Positions 27,032 to 36,414 of a stretch of DNA of 64,000 bases are shown piece by piece. A program made the translations under genes and the position numbers. Origin of the DNA: Deferrisomatales bacterium (GTDB lineage: Bacteria; Desulfobacterota; Deferrisomatia; Deferrisomatales; Deferrisomataceae); contig JAJRUI010000110.1 in NCBI GenBank assembly GCA_024277875.1, positions 1 to 64,000 of the forward strand. Direction: 5' to 3'. The notes under the pieces are model-generated. The model had not been told where the DNA came from. It did not search any database and worked only from the letters and a program-made list of their open reading frames with translations. Positions within the stretch are counted from its first letter, which is position 1. The number at the start of each line of letters is the position of its first letter.

Positions 27032-27670
27032 TCACCCGAGACGACCGAGGACCCCGCGCAACCCTTCGATCGCCATCTGCGTTCCGATGACGGCGATCAG
27101 CAGTCCCATCATGCGGGTGATCACCCCCAACGCACTGGCTCCGAGGTAGGTGACGAACTTCTCCCCGAAGACGAACAGGACGTACGTGATCGCGCACAAG
27201 AGGCCGAACATCGCGATCGTCACGGCCACCTCCACGAGGCCGCCGCCAGCCGAGAAGCTCATCGCCGTCGCGATCGTGCCCGGTCCCGCGAGGATCGGCA
27301 TCGCCAGGGGGGAGGCCGCAACGCCGAGCGCCGCCTCCTTGGATTTTCGCTTGTCTTCCTCGCTCGGGTGCTGAACGCTCGACGGGTTGCCCTGGAGCAT
27401 GTGGAACCCGATGAGGAAGACGAGCAACCCGCCCGTGATCCGGAATGCGGGAAGGGAGAGCCCGAACAGCGCGAAGATCAGCTTGCCGGCCACCGAGAAC
27501 AACGCGACGATCAGGAACGCCAGCACCACCGATCGCAACGCGATGGCCGCGGTCGTCTGCTCGTCGTCCCCGCTGGTGAGGCCGATGAAGATGGGGACGT
27601 TCGCGATGGGGTTCATGATGGCGAAGAACCCCATGAACACCGTTGCAGCGTGAAGCAGCGTGCCGTTCAC
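27032..27670 (-). CDS. MarC-family integral membrane protein
   Basis: A 212-residue MarC/UPF0056 protein with six helices and the conserved NPIANVPIF and SPLAMPILAGPGTIATAM segments. The GTG start at 27670 follows AGGAGGGGAGGG. Despite the name the family has no confirmed resistance function; a transporter role is suspected. Confidence 0.88.
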   Translation of the reverse strand: MNGTLLHAATVFMGFFAIMNPIANVPIFIGLTSGDDEQTTAAIALRSVVLAFLIVALFSVAGKLIFALFGLSLPAFRITGGLLVFLIGFHMLQGNPSSVQHPSEEDKRKSKEAALGVAASPLAMPILAGPGTIATAMSFSAGGGLVEVAVTIAMFGLLCAITYVLFVFGEKFVTYLGASALGVITRMMGLLIAVIGTQMAIEGLRGVLGRLG

Positions 27671-27845
27671 CGAAGTCGCCCTCCCCTCCTGGTCCGTCCT
27701 TTTGCCCCCTCCCGTGGGATGGTACCCGGTGCGCCGGCAGGGGCCAACGAAGAAAAGCGGATTCGGGTTCCTCCCCGGTTTGACGGGACCGGCTGCGATT
27801 GGTACAAATTTCTCCTTTTCACCCCGAACCCTCGAGGCGGACCTC

Positions 27846-29570
27846 ATGTCCACCAACTTCTACCAGGACACGCCGGACATCCGGTTCCGGCTCAACGCGG
27901 CCGACTTGGAGGAGGCGGTCCGCCTACGGGAGCAGGGCTTCACCGAGCACGAGGCCCATCCCGAGGCCCCCCGGGCCTACGAGGAAGCGGTGCAGGTGTA
28001 CGACATGGTGCTCGGCATGGTGGGCGAGTTGTGCGCCAGGCGCATCGCCCCCCGGGCCCGGGGCGTCGACGCCGACGGCGTCGCGTTCCGGGACGGACAG
28101 GTCACCTACGCCGCCGGCACCCGGGCCAGCCTGGAGGACCTGCGGGGTGCCCAGTTGATGGGGGTCACCCTGCCCCGGCGGTTCGGCGGCCTCAACATGC
28201 CCAGCACCGTGTACAACATGATGATGGAGATGGTCTCCCGGGCCGACGCGAGCCTCCACAACCTGGTGGGCCTCCAGGCCATCGCCGAGACCATCAACCG
28301 GTACGGGAGCGAGTAGCAGCGGGCCCGGTACCTGCCGCTCCTGGCCTCGGGCGAGGCCGACGGCGCCATGGCCCTGACCGAGCCCGAAGCCGGCAGCGAC
28401 CTCCAGGCGGTCCAGATGCGCGCCCGGCTGGACCCGGACAGCGGCCGGTGGCACCTGAGCGGGGTGAAGCAGTTCATCACCAACGGATGCGCCCGGATCC
28501 TGCTCGTGCTGGCGCGCTCAGAACAGGGCTCCAACGACGGCCGGGGGCTGTCCCTGTTCGTGTGCGAGAGCGGTCCCGGGCTCACGGTACAGCGGATCGA
28601 GGACAAGCTCGGGATCCACGGCTCCCCCACGTGCGAACTCCACTTCGACGAGGTGCCGGCGGAACTGGTGGGGGCCCGGCGCCGGGGCCTGACCCGGTAC
28701 GTGATGTCCCTGATGAACGGGGCCCGGGTGGCCGTGGCAGCCCAGGCCGTGGGGATCGCCGAAGCGGCCCTGCGGGCGGCCGTCGCGTACGGCGCCGCCC
28801 GCAGGCAGTTCGGCCAGGCCGTGGACCGGTTCCCGGCCGTGTACGAGATGCTCACCCGCTCCAAGGCCCGGATCGTGGCGGCCCGGGCCCTGCTGTACGA
28901 GACCACCCGGTGGGTGGACCTCAAGGACGGCTACGACGACCTCGCCGGGCAGCAGGGCGGGCGCCTCACGGGCGAGACGCGAAACGAGGCCAAGCGGGCG
29001 GCGCGCATCGCCGCCGTGCTCACCCCCCTGTGCAAGGCCTACAGCACCGAGATCGCCAACCAGGTGGCGTACGACAGCCTCCAGGTCCACGGCGGAAGCG
29101 GCTACATGAAAGAGTACGACGTGGAACGCTACGTCCGGGACGCCCGGGTGACCAACATCTACGAGGGGACCACCCAGCTCCAGCACGTGGCCGCCATGGG
29201 GGGCCTGATCCAGCGGGTGCTCGACCCCTTGATGGAGCAGATGAGCACCCTTCCCTTCGAGGGGCGGCTGGCCCGACTGCGGGCCGAGGTAGACGAGGCC
29301 CGCCAGCACCTGGGCCGGGCGGTTCGGTTCGTGGTCGAGGCCAAGGACCCCGAGTGCCACGACCTCGCGGCGCGGCGACTGTGTGAGGCCGAGGCCGAGG
29401 TTTTCACGGCCTACCTGCTGCTCCGGGACGCCCTGGCCGATCCCCGGCGGCAGGCCCTGGCCGAACACCACGTGGCCGAGGCCGTGCCCGCCGCCCGGGC
29501 GGGCTGCGACGCGGTGCTCCGGGCCGACCGCACCCTGATCGACCGGCGGGAGGAGATCCTGGGGCTGTAA
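27846..29570 (+). pseudogene. acyl-CoA dehydrogenase interrupted by an in-frame TAG
   Basis: Read through, this is a 574-codon flavin acyl-CoA dehydrogenase that would oxidise an acyl-CoA to the enoyl-CoA. The frame is open from ATG 27846 to 29570 except for TAG at 28314-28316 (codon 157). The text around it, INRYGSE then QRARYLPLL, is where relatives usually read EEQK, so GAG to TAG is the simplest change. Downstream, the flavin/substrate motif MALTEPEAGSD and the VHGGSGYMKEYDVER block are intact. The ATG at 28368 has no ribosome site. A sequencing error cannot be excluded. Confidence 0.8.
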
Positions 29571-29587
29571 AGTCCCGGACCCCGGCC

Positions 29588-30640
29588 TCAGACCGGCACC
29601 AGCACCTCCCGAACCCGTCGAGCCGTGTCAGGAGCTGCCCGCGCCAGCGCATCGAGCCCTTCCCGAACCCCCGACCGCCACGTTCCAGCCTCCGGCGCCG
29701 CCTCCCAGGCCGCAACTAGGTCGCCCGGCCGGTCCTCGACCAGCACTTCGAGAACCTCCAGCGCCTGGAACAGGTCCTTCCCGGCTTTCGCCTGGCTCGC
29801 CGCGTCCCGGCGCCGAGATACCCAGAGCTTGTGGAGCGCGAAACGGCCCGGGCTCGGTACGTTGACCAACACCCCCTCCCCGCCGACCACGGCGCCGCGC
29901 ACCGGCTCCGCCACCAATAAATCCAACATGGGCACTGGTTGCGCTGCCGCCTTCAGGCGGGGGAGGTACACGGGCGTCCTCTGTGCGGACGAGGCCGCCG
30001 GCGTCAAGAGGTCCACCCGAAGCGCCTTGCCGCGCACCTTGAACGATGTGGACGGGTGCCGGGGGTCGAACGGCGGCACGGGAAGAAACCCCAGGTCGAG
30101 GCTCTCCAACGCGCTCGGGACATCGGCCTCCAGGAACGGGACGGCCACAGCCAGTTGCGCCTCGGCAGCGATGTCCACATCCTGCGTCCTCAAGCTTCCC
30201 GAAGTCCAGCGCACGCCCAGCAGGTTCCCCAGGACCCGAAACGCCTGGGTTCCCACGAGGACACCGCCCAGACGGAACACCCCGGCGTCCGCCAGCGCCG
30301 AGAGCACCTTGGCGGTGGGCGGATCCGTGGCCCCCACCCCTCCTGCCCGTAGCGCCGCGCAGAGCCGCTGAATGTCCTTCCGGGTGCTCTTGAAAAACCC
30401 TCCCTGTTCCCGGTGCCGACGCACGACCCGTTCGAGCACCGGTTCCCGCCGCCCCACGTACACCTGCCGCGGCGACCCGCCTGGGACCGGCTGCTGAAAG
30501 TAGCAGTACACGTTCCCCTTGACGGTCTTCGTGACGAAACAGCCCGGTACCGCCCCCACCGAGCGCTCCGCCTCCAGGGCCACCAGTCGTTCCAGGAGTT
30601 CCGAGTAGAGCGTTTGGACGTCGAGAGGGAGTCGCTCCAC
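29588..30640 (-). CDS. GSU2403-family nucleotidyltransferase-fold protein
   Basis: A 350-residue protein of the GSU2403 nucleotidyltransferase-like family. The fold signature is seen as LVGTQAFRVLG followed by TQDVDIA, the pair of acidic residues expected to hold metal. The family has been linked to toxin-like nucleotidyltransferases but its substrate is not established. It starts at GTG 30640. Upstream is a 9-bp inverted repeat with a promoter-like sequence, so the single gene is probably repressed or autoregulated. It is convergent with the acyl-CoA dehydrogenase. Confidence 0.75.
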   Translation of the reverse strand: MERLPLDVQTLYSELLERLVALEAERSVGAVPGCFVTKTVKGNVYCYFQQPVPGGSPRQVYVGRREPVLERVVRRHREQGGFFKSTRKDIQRLCAALRAGGVGATDPPTAKVLSALADAGVFRLGGVLVGTQAFRVLGNLLGVRWTSGSLRTQDVDIAAEAQLAVAVPFLEADVPSALESLDLGFLPVPPFDPRHPSTSFKVRGKALRVDLLTPAASSAQRTPVYLPRLKAAAQPVPMLDLLVAEPVRGAVVGGEGVLVNVPSPGRFALHKLWVSRRRDAASQAKAGKDLFQALEVLEVLVEDRPGDLVAAWEAAPEAGTWRSGVREGLDALARAAPDTARRVREVLVPV

Positions 30641-30654
30641 AGAAGCCCCCAGGT

Positions 30655-30707
30655 GTTATACGCATAAAGTCATGGTACAGCGTATAACCCGGCGCACAGC
30701 GTGTCAA
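30655..30707 (-). promoter_or_regulatory. operator-like inverted repeat with promoter boxes
   Basis: A perfect inverted repeat GTTATACGC (30655-30663) / GCGTATAAC (30680-30688) with a 16-bp spacer lies 15 bases before the GTG start of the nucleotidyltransferase-like gene. On the minus strand TTGACA (30702-30707) and TATACG (30681-30686) form a promoter with a short 15-bp spacer; the -10 box lies in one arm, so a bound repressor would block it. Confidence 0.55.
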
Positions 30708-31113
30708 CTCGAGGACTAGAGTCCCCGGACGTGGTGTAAGAAGGATCTTGCAGGAAAGAGACGAGGAGTGGCTCGTGTCGCGCCGATACATGAGCCTGGA
30801 GACGATTCAGATGGTTCTGGGCCGAGGGGCGTCGGCACCAGGATCACCGGAGCTGCCCGAAGCGGCTTGAACAGAAACCCGAGGATGGCTCGGTTGCCTT
30901 CTTGCACCACTTGACGGGACGTGACCCCAGGCAGGTGCGAGGATACCACAAAACAGCTAATAATTACAAGATGTTACGATATTCAAAACAACAAAAAACC
31001 GTTGTTGGGCTCACGGATTCAGGTTAGATGAAATTCCGCAAGGGGTCGGCCCCCGGAAACCCAGGAGGAGACCCTGTCCGTGAGTCGGGAAGGGAGCCCT
31101 CCCCCAGGGGGAC
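30708..31113. other. intergenic region with AT-rich patch
   Basis: No gene can be supported. The base composition drops sharply around 30950-31025, where a small CAAC/GTTG hairpin is seen. The open frame at 30716-30949 on the minus strand matches no family. The different composition may mark the edge of inserted DNA. Confidence 0.4.
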
Positions 31114-31692
31114 TCAGACGCCCTTCCCGTCGAGGCCGATCTCGGCGGCCACGGTGCGCATGCCCTCGATGGTGTCGGCGATCAGGTCGGACACCTCGAC
31201 CCCCAGCAGTTCGGCGCCCTTGCGGATGACCTCCCGGTCAACGCCGGCGGCGAACGCCTTGTCCTTCCACTTCTTGCGCACGCTCTTGACCGGCAGGTCC
31301 GCGACGCTCCGGGACGGCCGCACCAGGGCTGCAGCGGCCACCAGTCCGGTGAGTTCATCGACGGCGTAGAGGGCCTTTTCCAGGTCGGTGCGGGGCTCGA
31401 CATCGGTGCACAGGCCCCAGCCGTGGGCCAGCACGGCCCGGATCAGGTCGCCGGGCCACCCGGCGGCCTCCAGGATCGGCCGGGTGTGCTGGAGGTGCTC
31501 GTCGGGGTGGGCCTCGTAGTCCACGTCGTGCACGAGGCCCACCACGCCCCACACGTCCGGGTCCTCGCCCCGCTTCCGGGCGAGGTGGCGCATGACCGCT
31601 TCGACGGCCAGGGCGTGGCGCCGGAGGTTGTCGCTCTCGACATGCTCGCACAGCAGGTTCCAGGTCGCTTCCCGGGACGGGATCTCGGACAT
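31114..31692 (-). CDS. HD-domain protein
   Basis: A 192-residue HD-superfamily metal-dependent phosphohydrolase-like protein. The H...HD...H...D series is seen as RRHALAVEAVM, LVHDVDYEAHP, VLAHGWG and YAVDELTGL. Length and order match predicted HDIG-type hydrolases of unknown substrate. Good GAGGCG ribosome site before ATG 31692. It is the last gene of the hemE side of the tetrapyrrole cluster. Confidence 0.85.
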   Translation of the reverse strand: MSEIPSREATWNLLCEHVESDNLRRHALAVEAVMRHLARKRGEDPDVWGVVGLVHDVDYEAHPDEHLQHTRPILEAAGWPGDLIRAVLAHGWGLCTDVEPRTDLEKALYAVDELTGLVAAAALVRPSRSVADLPVKSVRKKWKDKAFAAGVDREVIRKGAELLGVEVSDLIADTIEGMRTVAAEIGLDGKGV

Positions 31693-31730
31693 GGGTTCGC
31701 CTCCGCGTCAGAGGGGGATCGCGCCCCCGG

Positions 31731-32756
31731 TTACCGCCGTCCGGCCTCGTGCACGGCGTCCACCAGGGCCTCGGCGTTCTCCGGCGGGACCATGGGCAGG
31801 ATACCGTGGCCCAGGTTGAACACGTGGCCCCGGGCGGCGCGGCCCTTGGCCACGATCTCGGCCGCCCGCTCGCGCACCAGGGACTCGGGCCCCAGGAGCA
31901 CGGTGGGATCCAGGTTGCCCTGGACGCTGAACGCGCCGCCCACCTGGCGGATCGCGTCGGCCAGGTCGATGTGCCAGTCGATGCCGAGCACGTCGCCCCC
32001 GGCCTGGCGCACGAGGTCCAGCAGCAGGCCGCACCCCTTGACGAAGTGGATCACGGGCACGGACCGGTCCAGGCCCGCGATCACCCGCCTGGAGTACGGC
32101 AGCACGTACGCCGCGTAGTCGGCCGGTGACAGGATGCCGCCCCAGGTGTCGAACACCTGGAGCACCTGGGCGCCCGCCGCGGCCTGGGCGTTGAGGTACC
32201 GGATCACGGTTTCGGTGACCTTGTCCATCAGGGCCCGGTACACGTCGGGCGCGGCGTACATCATCCTCTTGAGGTTCTCGAAACTCCGGGACCCCTTGCC
32301 CTCCACCATGTACGCGGCCAGGGTGAACGGCGCGCCCGAGAACCCGATCAGGGGCACCCTGCCGCCGAGTTCCCGCCGGATCAGGCGCACAGCGTCCAGG
32401 ACGAACGGCACGTCGGCCTCGGGCTCGGCGGGCCGCAGCCGGTCCACGTCGGCCGCGGTGCGCACGGGCTCGGCGAACACCGGGCCGGGGTCGAACGCGA
32501 TCCGGCACCCCATGCCCTCGAGGGGGATCATGATGTCCGAGAACAGGATGGCCGCGTCCACGCCGAGCCGGTCGATCGGCTGCAGGGTGACCTCGCACGC
32601 CAGTTCGGGCTGGTGGCACACGTCGAGGAACGAGTGCCTGGCCCGCACCGCGCGGTACTCGGGCAGGTACCGGCCGGCCTGGCGCATGATCCACACCGGG
32701 GTGGTGTCCACGGGCTCGCCCCGGCACGCGTTAAGGAAACGGTCGCTCCGGCTCAT
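31731..32756 (-). CDS. hemE: uroporphyrinogen decarboxylase
   Basis: A 341-residue enzyme that converts uroporphyrinogen III to coproporphyrinogen III in the cytoplasm. The N-terminal signature TPVWIMRQAGRYLPEYR (residues 18-34) with the substrate-binding Arg pair and the internal GFSGAPFTLAAYMVEG block are present. It is 22 bases downstream of the AhbD-like gene and presumably co-transcribed with it, which is notable because AhbD usually belongs to the siroheme-based heme route. Confidence 0.94.
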   Translation of the reverse strand: MSRSDRFLNACRGEPVDTTPVWIMRQAGRYLPEYRAVRARHSFLDVCHQPELACEVTLQPIDRLGVDAAILFSDIMIPLEGMGCRIAFDPGPVFAEPVRTAADVDRLRPAEPEADVPFVLDAVRLIRRELGGRVPLIGFSGAPFTLAAYMVEGKGSRSFENLKRMMYAAPDVYRALMDKVTETVIRYLNAQAAAGAQVLQVFDTWGGILSPADYAAYVLPYSRRVIAGLDRSVPVIHFVKGCGLLLDLVRQAGGDVLGIDWHIDLADAIRQVGGAFSVQGNLDPTVLLGPESLVRERAAEIVAKGRAARGHVFNLGHGILPMVPPENAEALVDAVHEAGRR

Positions 32757-32778
32757 CTGGGCTCCTTGTGAAAAGGGG

Positions 32779-33855
32779 TCACGCGTCCCGGGCCCGGGCG
32801 AGCCGGGGCGGGACGTAGCTGCAGAACGGCTCCTCGTCCAGGTAGTCGCCGGTGACGGCGTACGCCCGGGCCCGGCACCCGCCGCACACGTTGATGAACT
32901 CGCACGCGCCGCACTTGCCCTTGTACCGGTCGAACGCCCGCAGGTCTTGGAACAGCGGGCTGCCCTCCCAGATCTCCCGGAACGGAGTGCGCTTGACGTT
33001 GCCCGCGGACAGGGGGAAGTACGAGCACGGCTTGACGTCGCCGAAGCAGTCGATCAGGCAGATCGACTGGGCCGCGATGCACCCCTTGCCCCCCCCGGTG
33101 GAGAACGTGAGGCTCCGGCGCTGGAACTTGACCCCCTCCCGGGCCGCCAGCTGGGGCACGATCCGGTAGTAGTGGGGCGCGCAGGTGGGCCGCATCAGGA
33201 TCGCGTCCTCGCTTTTCTCCTGCTCGTAGTGCCACTCGAGGATCTCCTCGTAGTCCTCCTTGGAGATCAGCTCGGCGAACAGGTCCTCGCCCCGGCCGGT
33301 AGGCACGATCATGAACAGGTACCACGCGGTGGCCCCCAGGGCCTTGGCCTTGCGGAACGTGGCCGCGATGTGGGCCTGGTTGCGCTTGGTGAACGACGAG
33401 TTCACCAGGAACTTGACGCCGTGTTCCCGGAACAGGGCCGCGGCCCGCTCCACACCCTCGAACGCGCCGGGGCACTGGCGGAAGTCGTCGTGCACCGCGG
33501 CCGTGGGCCCGTCGAGGGACAGGGACACCATCTTGATGTCCGCGGCGTTCATCTGCCCGCACACCTCGGGGGTGACCAGAGCGCCGTTGGTCGCCATGCA
33601 CATCCGGAACCCCAGGTCGGTGCCGTACCGGGCCAACTCGAAGATGTCGGGCCGCAGCAGGGGCTCGCCCCCGGACAGCACGACCACCGGCCTGGACACC
33701 GCGGCGATGTCGTCGAACATCTTCTTGGCCTCGGCCGTGGTGAAGTCGCCCTGGGCGGCGTCCATGTCGGACGAGCACCGGCAGTGAACGCACCGCAGGT
33801 TGCACCGCTGGGTGGTCTCCCACGCGATCCACTTGGGGACGAACTCGGGGGTCAC
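32779..33855 (-). CDS. ahbD: AhbD-type radical SAM heme synthase
   Basis: A 358-residue radical SAM/SPASM enzyme. The [4Fe-4S] motif CNLRCVHC (C18, C22, C25) is preceded by IAWETTQR and followed by R, the AhbD-like pattern; AhbC/NirJ1-like proteins tend to have HCY. The C-terminal cysteine cluster ends [16 protein letters not shown]. AhbD removes two propionate carboxyls from iron-coproporphyrin III to make heme b. GTG 33855 follows GGGAGG. NirJ-type alternatives cannot be wholly excluded without alignment. Confidence 0.75.
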   Translation of the reverse strand: MTPEFVPKWIAWETTQRCNLRCVHCRCSSDMDAAQGDFTTAEAKKMFDDIAAVSRPVVVLSGGEPLLRPDIFELARYGTDLGFRMCMATNGALVTPEVCGQMNAADIKMVSLSLDGPTAAVHDDFRQCPGAFEGVERAAALFREHGVKFLVNSSFTKRNQAHIAATFRKAKALGATAWYLFMIVPTGRGEDLFAELISKEDYEEILEWHYEQEKSEDAILMRPTCAPHYYRIVPQLAAREGVKFQRRSLTFSTGGGKGCIAAQSICLIDCFGDVKPCSYFPLSAGNVKRTPFREIWEGSPLFQDLRAFDRYKGKCGACEFINVCGGCRARAYAVTGDYLDEEPFCSYVPPRLARARDA

Positions 33856-33922
33856 GGGCGCCTCCCGTAGCCGAGCATTCGGCTGTATTCTATTTTTGTT
33901 TCAGTATGTTGCATCGCTTTGT

Positions 33923-35467
33923 TCAACCATTTTCAGGCGTTCTCCCGCGTCCCCGGAAGTACGCCTCGGCCGCGTCCACCACGGCCTCCAGGGTGTAGGT
34001 GTCGGGCATCACGGCCACGGGCAGGCCCCGGGCCTCGGCCGCCTTTCGGGTGGCCGGCCCGATCACCGCGCAAGGCACCCGGGCCGGGTCCACCCCGTGC
34101 GCAGTGCACAGGTCGGCGTAGTTGCGGGCGGCCGACCCGCTGGCCAGGACCACGAGATCCAGGTCGCCGGCCTGGAGGGCGGCCAGCCCCTCCTCGGGGT
34201 AGGTGGCGGGCTTGACGTTCTCGTAGATCGGCAGCACCTCGACCCGGGCACCCCGGCGCTCGAGCTCGGCCGGCACCACCTCCCGGGCGTCCCGGGCCCG
34301 GGGGATCAGCACGGACGCACCCCGCAGCTCGGCCGCCGACGACAGGGCGGCCACCAGGGACTCGGCCACGTACCGGTCGGGCACCACGTCGGGCCGGATG
34401 CCCCGGGCCTCCAGGGCGCGGGCCGTCTTGGGCCCCACCGCGCACACCCGGGCCGCGCCGAACGTCCGGGCGTCGAGCCCGAGGCCGTCCAGGCGCTCGA
34501 ACGCGAACCGCACCGCGTTGACAGACGAGAACACCACCCAGTCGTACGCGAACAGCCGCCGCAGGGCCGCGTCCACCGCGCTCGCGTGGCCGCACGGCTG
34601 GAGCGCGATCACGGGCAGCACCACCGGGTCGGCCCACCGGAGCCGCAGCAGGTCGCAGAGCTCTTCCGCCTGGTGCGCCGCCCGGGTCACCAGGACCCGC
34701 CTCCCCAGGAGGGGTTTTTGCTCGAACCAGGCCAGGGCGCTCCGCAGCCCGACCACCGCGCCCACCACCACCACGGCCGGCGCCCGGAGCCCGGCCCGGT
34801 GCACCCGGTCGGCGATGCCGGCCAGGGTGCCGGTGACCACCTGCTGGTCCGGCCAGGTGGCCCGCCGCACCACGGCCACCGGGGTGTGCCCCGGCCGGCC
34901 GGCAGCCACGAGCCGCTCGGCGACCTCGGCCAGGTGGCGGATTCCCATGTACACCACCAGGGTGCCCGACGCCCGGGCCAGGGCCTCCCAATCCAGGTCC
35001 GGCCCGCCCCCGCCGTCGGTGCGGCGATGGCCGGTGACCAGGGTGACCGAGGGGGCGTGGTCCCGGTGGGTCAGGGGGATGCCCGCGTAGGCTGCCGCGC
35101 CGGACGCCGCGGTCACCCCGGGAACGATCTCGAACGGCACGCCCGCCGCGGCCAGGGCGCCGGCCTCCTCCCCCAGCCGGCCGAACACCGCGGGATCGCC
35201 GCCCTTCAGGCGCACCACCACCCGGCCGTCCCGGGCGTGGGACAACAGGGCTTCGTTGATCTCGGCCTGGGGGGTCCCGTGCAGGTGGCCGATCTTGCCC
35301 ATCCGGATCCGCTCGGCCCCGTCCGGCGCCCAGTCGAGCACCCGGGGGTGCACCAGGTTGTCGTGAATCACCACCTCGGCCCGGGCCAGCACGTCCCGGG
35401 CGCGCAGGGTCAGGAGCCCGGGGTCACCGGGCCCAGCGCCCACCAGGTACACGAACCCGCGGCCCAT
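33923..35467 (-). CDS. cobA-hemD: uroporphyrinogen-III C-methyltransferase / uroporphyrinogen-III synthase fusion
   Basis: A 514-residue two-domain protein. Residues 1-245 are the SAM-dependent methyltransferase (VYLVGAGPGDPGLLTLRA, then RLKGGDPAVFGR), which makes precorrin-2; residues 255-510 are uroporphyrinogen-III synthase (VFSSVNAVRFAFERL). This fusion is common in Geobacter-like bacteria and clostridia. The ATG at 35467 overlaps the hemC stop codon. Confidence 0.93.
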   Translation of the reverse strand: MGRGFVYLVGAGPGDPGLLTLRARDVLARAEVVIHDNLVHPRVLDWAPDGAERIRMGKIGHLHGTPQAEINEALLSHARDGRVVVRLKGGDPAVFGRLGEEAGALAAAGVPFEIVPGVTAASGAAAYAGIPLTHRDHAPSVTLVTGHRRTDGGGGPDLDWEALARASGTLVVYMGIRHLAEVAERLVAAGRPGHTPVAVVRRATWPDQQVVTGTLAGIADRVHRAGLRAPAVVVVGAVVGLRSALAWFEQKPLLGRRVLVTRAAHQAEELCDLLRLRWADPVVLPVIALQPCGHASAVDAALRRLFAYDWVVFSSVNAVRFAFERLDGLGLDARTFGAARVCAVGPKTARALEARGIRPDVVPDRYVAESLVAALSSAAELRGASVLIPRARDAREVVPAELERRGARVEVLPIYENVKPATYPEEGLAALQAGDLDLVVLASGSAARNYADLCTAHGVDPARVPCAVIGPATRKAAEARGLPVAVMPDTYTLEAVVDAAEAYFRGRGRTPENG

Positions 35468-36414
35468 CACGTGCGCCGCGCGTCCGGCGAGCACTGGGCG
35501 TACACCGCCTCCAGGATCTCCCTGCCGCCCCGGTCCAGGAGTTCCCCGGCCAGGCCAGAGCCCAGGGCACGGGCGTCGGCCGGCTCGCCCCGGCGCTCGG
35601 CCTTGAGCAGGGTGGCTCCGTCCACGCTGCCCACGAGCCCCCGCAACCGCAGCCCGCCGTCGTCCAACTCGGCGAACGCCGCGATCGGCACCTGGCACCC
35701 GCCCTCCAGGGTGGCCAGGAACGCGCGTTCGGCCGCCACCGTGGTCCAGGTAGGCTCGTGCCGCAGGGGCGCCACGAGGGCGTTGGTGTCCGGGTCGTCG
35801 GCCCGGCACTCGATACCCACCGCGCCCTGGGCGATGGCGGGCAACACCACGTCGGTGTCGAGCAGCGCGGTGATCCGGTCGGCCAGCCCGAGGCGTTTGA
35901 CCCCGGCAGCGGCGAGCACGATCGCGTCGTACCGGCCCTCGGCGAGCTTGCGCAGCCGAGTGTCCACGTTGCCCCTGAGGCTCTCGAACACGAGATCCGG
36001 CCGCCGGGCCCGGAGCTGGGCCTGGCGCCGCAGGCTCGAGGTGCCCACCCGGGCGCCGGCGGGCAGATCGTCGAGCCCCGCGCCCGACGGGCAGAACCAC
36101 GCGTCCCGGGGGTCCTCGCGCTCGCACACCACGGGCAGGTGCAGCCCGGGGGGCAACTCGGTGGGCACGTCCTTCATCGAGTGCACGGCGATGTCAGCCC
36201 GGCCTTCCAGCAGGGCGTCCTCGATCTCCTTGACGAACAGGCCCTTGCCGCCCACCTGGGCCAGGGGCACGTCCAGGATCTTGTCGCCCTTGGTGACCAC
36301 CCGCACGAGCTCCACCTGGAGGCCGGGATTGAGGGCTTCGAGCCGGTCCTTGACCCAGTTCGCCTGCCACAGGGCCAGCTGGCTCTTCCGGGTCGCGATG
36401 CGCAGGGTGTTCAA
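35467..36414 (-). CDS. hemC: porphobilinogen deaminase (hydroxymethylbilane synthase)
   Basis: A 315-residue enzyme that links four porphobilinogens. It starts at TTG 36414 ([17 protein letters not shown]), 8 bases after AAGGAG and overlapping the hemA stop codon. The dipyrromethane-cofactor Cys lies in [12 protein letters not shown] near residue 240, and [11 protein letters not shown] is conserved. The rare TTG start may lower its level relative to hemA. Confidence 0.94.
   Translation of the reverse strand: MNTLRIATRKSQLALWQANWVKDRLEALNPGLQVELVRVVTKGDKILDVPLAQVGGKGLFVKEIEDALLEGRADIAVHSMKDVPTELPPGLHLPVVCEREDPRDAWFCPSGAGLDDLPAGARVGTSSLRRQAQLRARRPDLVFESLRGNVDTRLRKLAEGRYDAIVLAAAGVKRLGLADRITALLDTDVVLPAIAQGAVGIECRADDPDTNALVAPLRHEPTWTTVAAERAFLATLEGGCQVPIAAFAELDDGGLRLRGLVGSVDGATLLKAERRGEPADARALGSGLAGELLDRGGREILEAVYAQCSPDARRT

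Noticed and set aside
28314-28316. TAG as a pyrrolysine codon
   Set aside because: Acyl-CoA dehydrogenases do not use pyrrolysine, the position is a surface Glu/Lys-type site in relatives, and no pyl genes are visible.
28368-29570. A separate gene starting at the ATG downstream of the TAG
   Set aside because: No ribosome site precedes it, and it would begin in the middle of the flavin-binding motif.
30716-30949. A 77-codon minus-strand frame and a plus-strand stretch resembling a recombinase tail (MSLETIQMVLG)
   Set aside because: Too short, no ribosome site and no second matching motif; treated as unexplained intergenic DNA.
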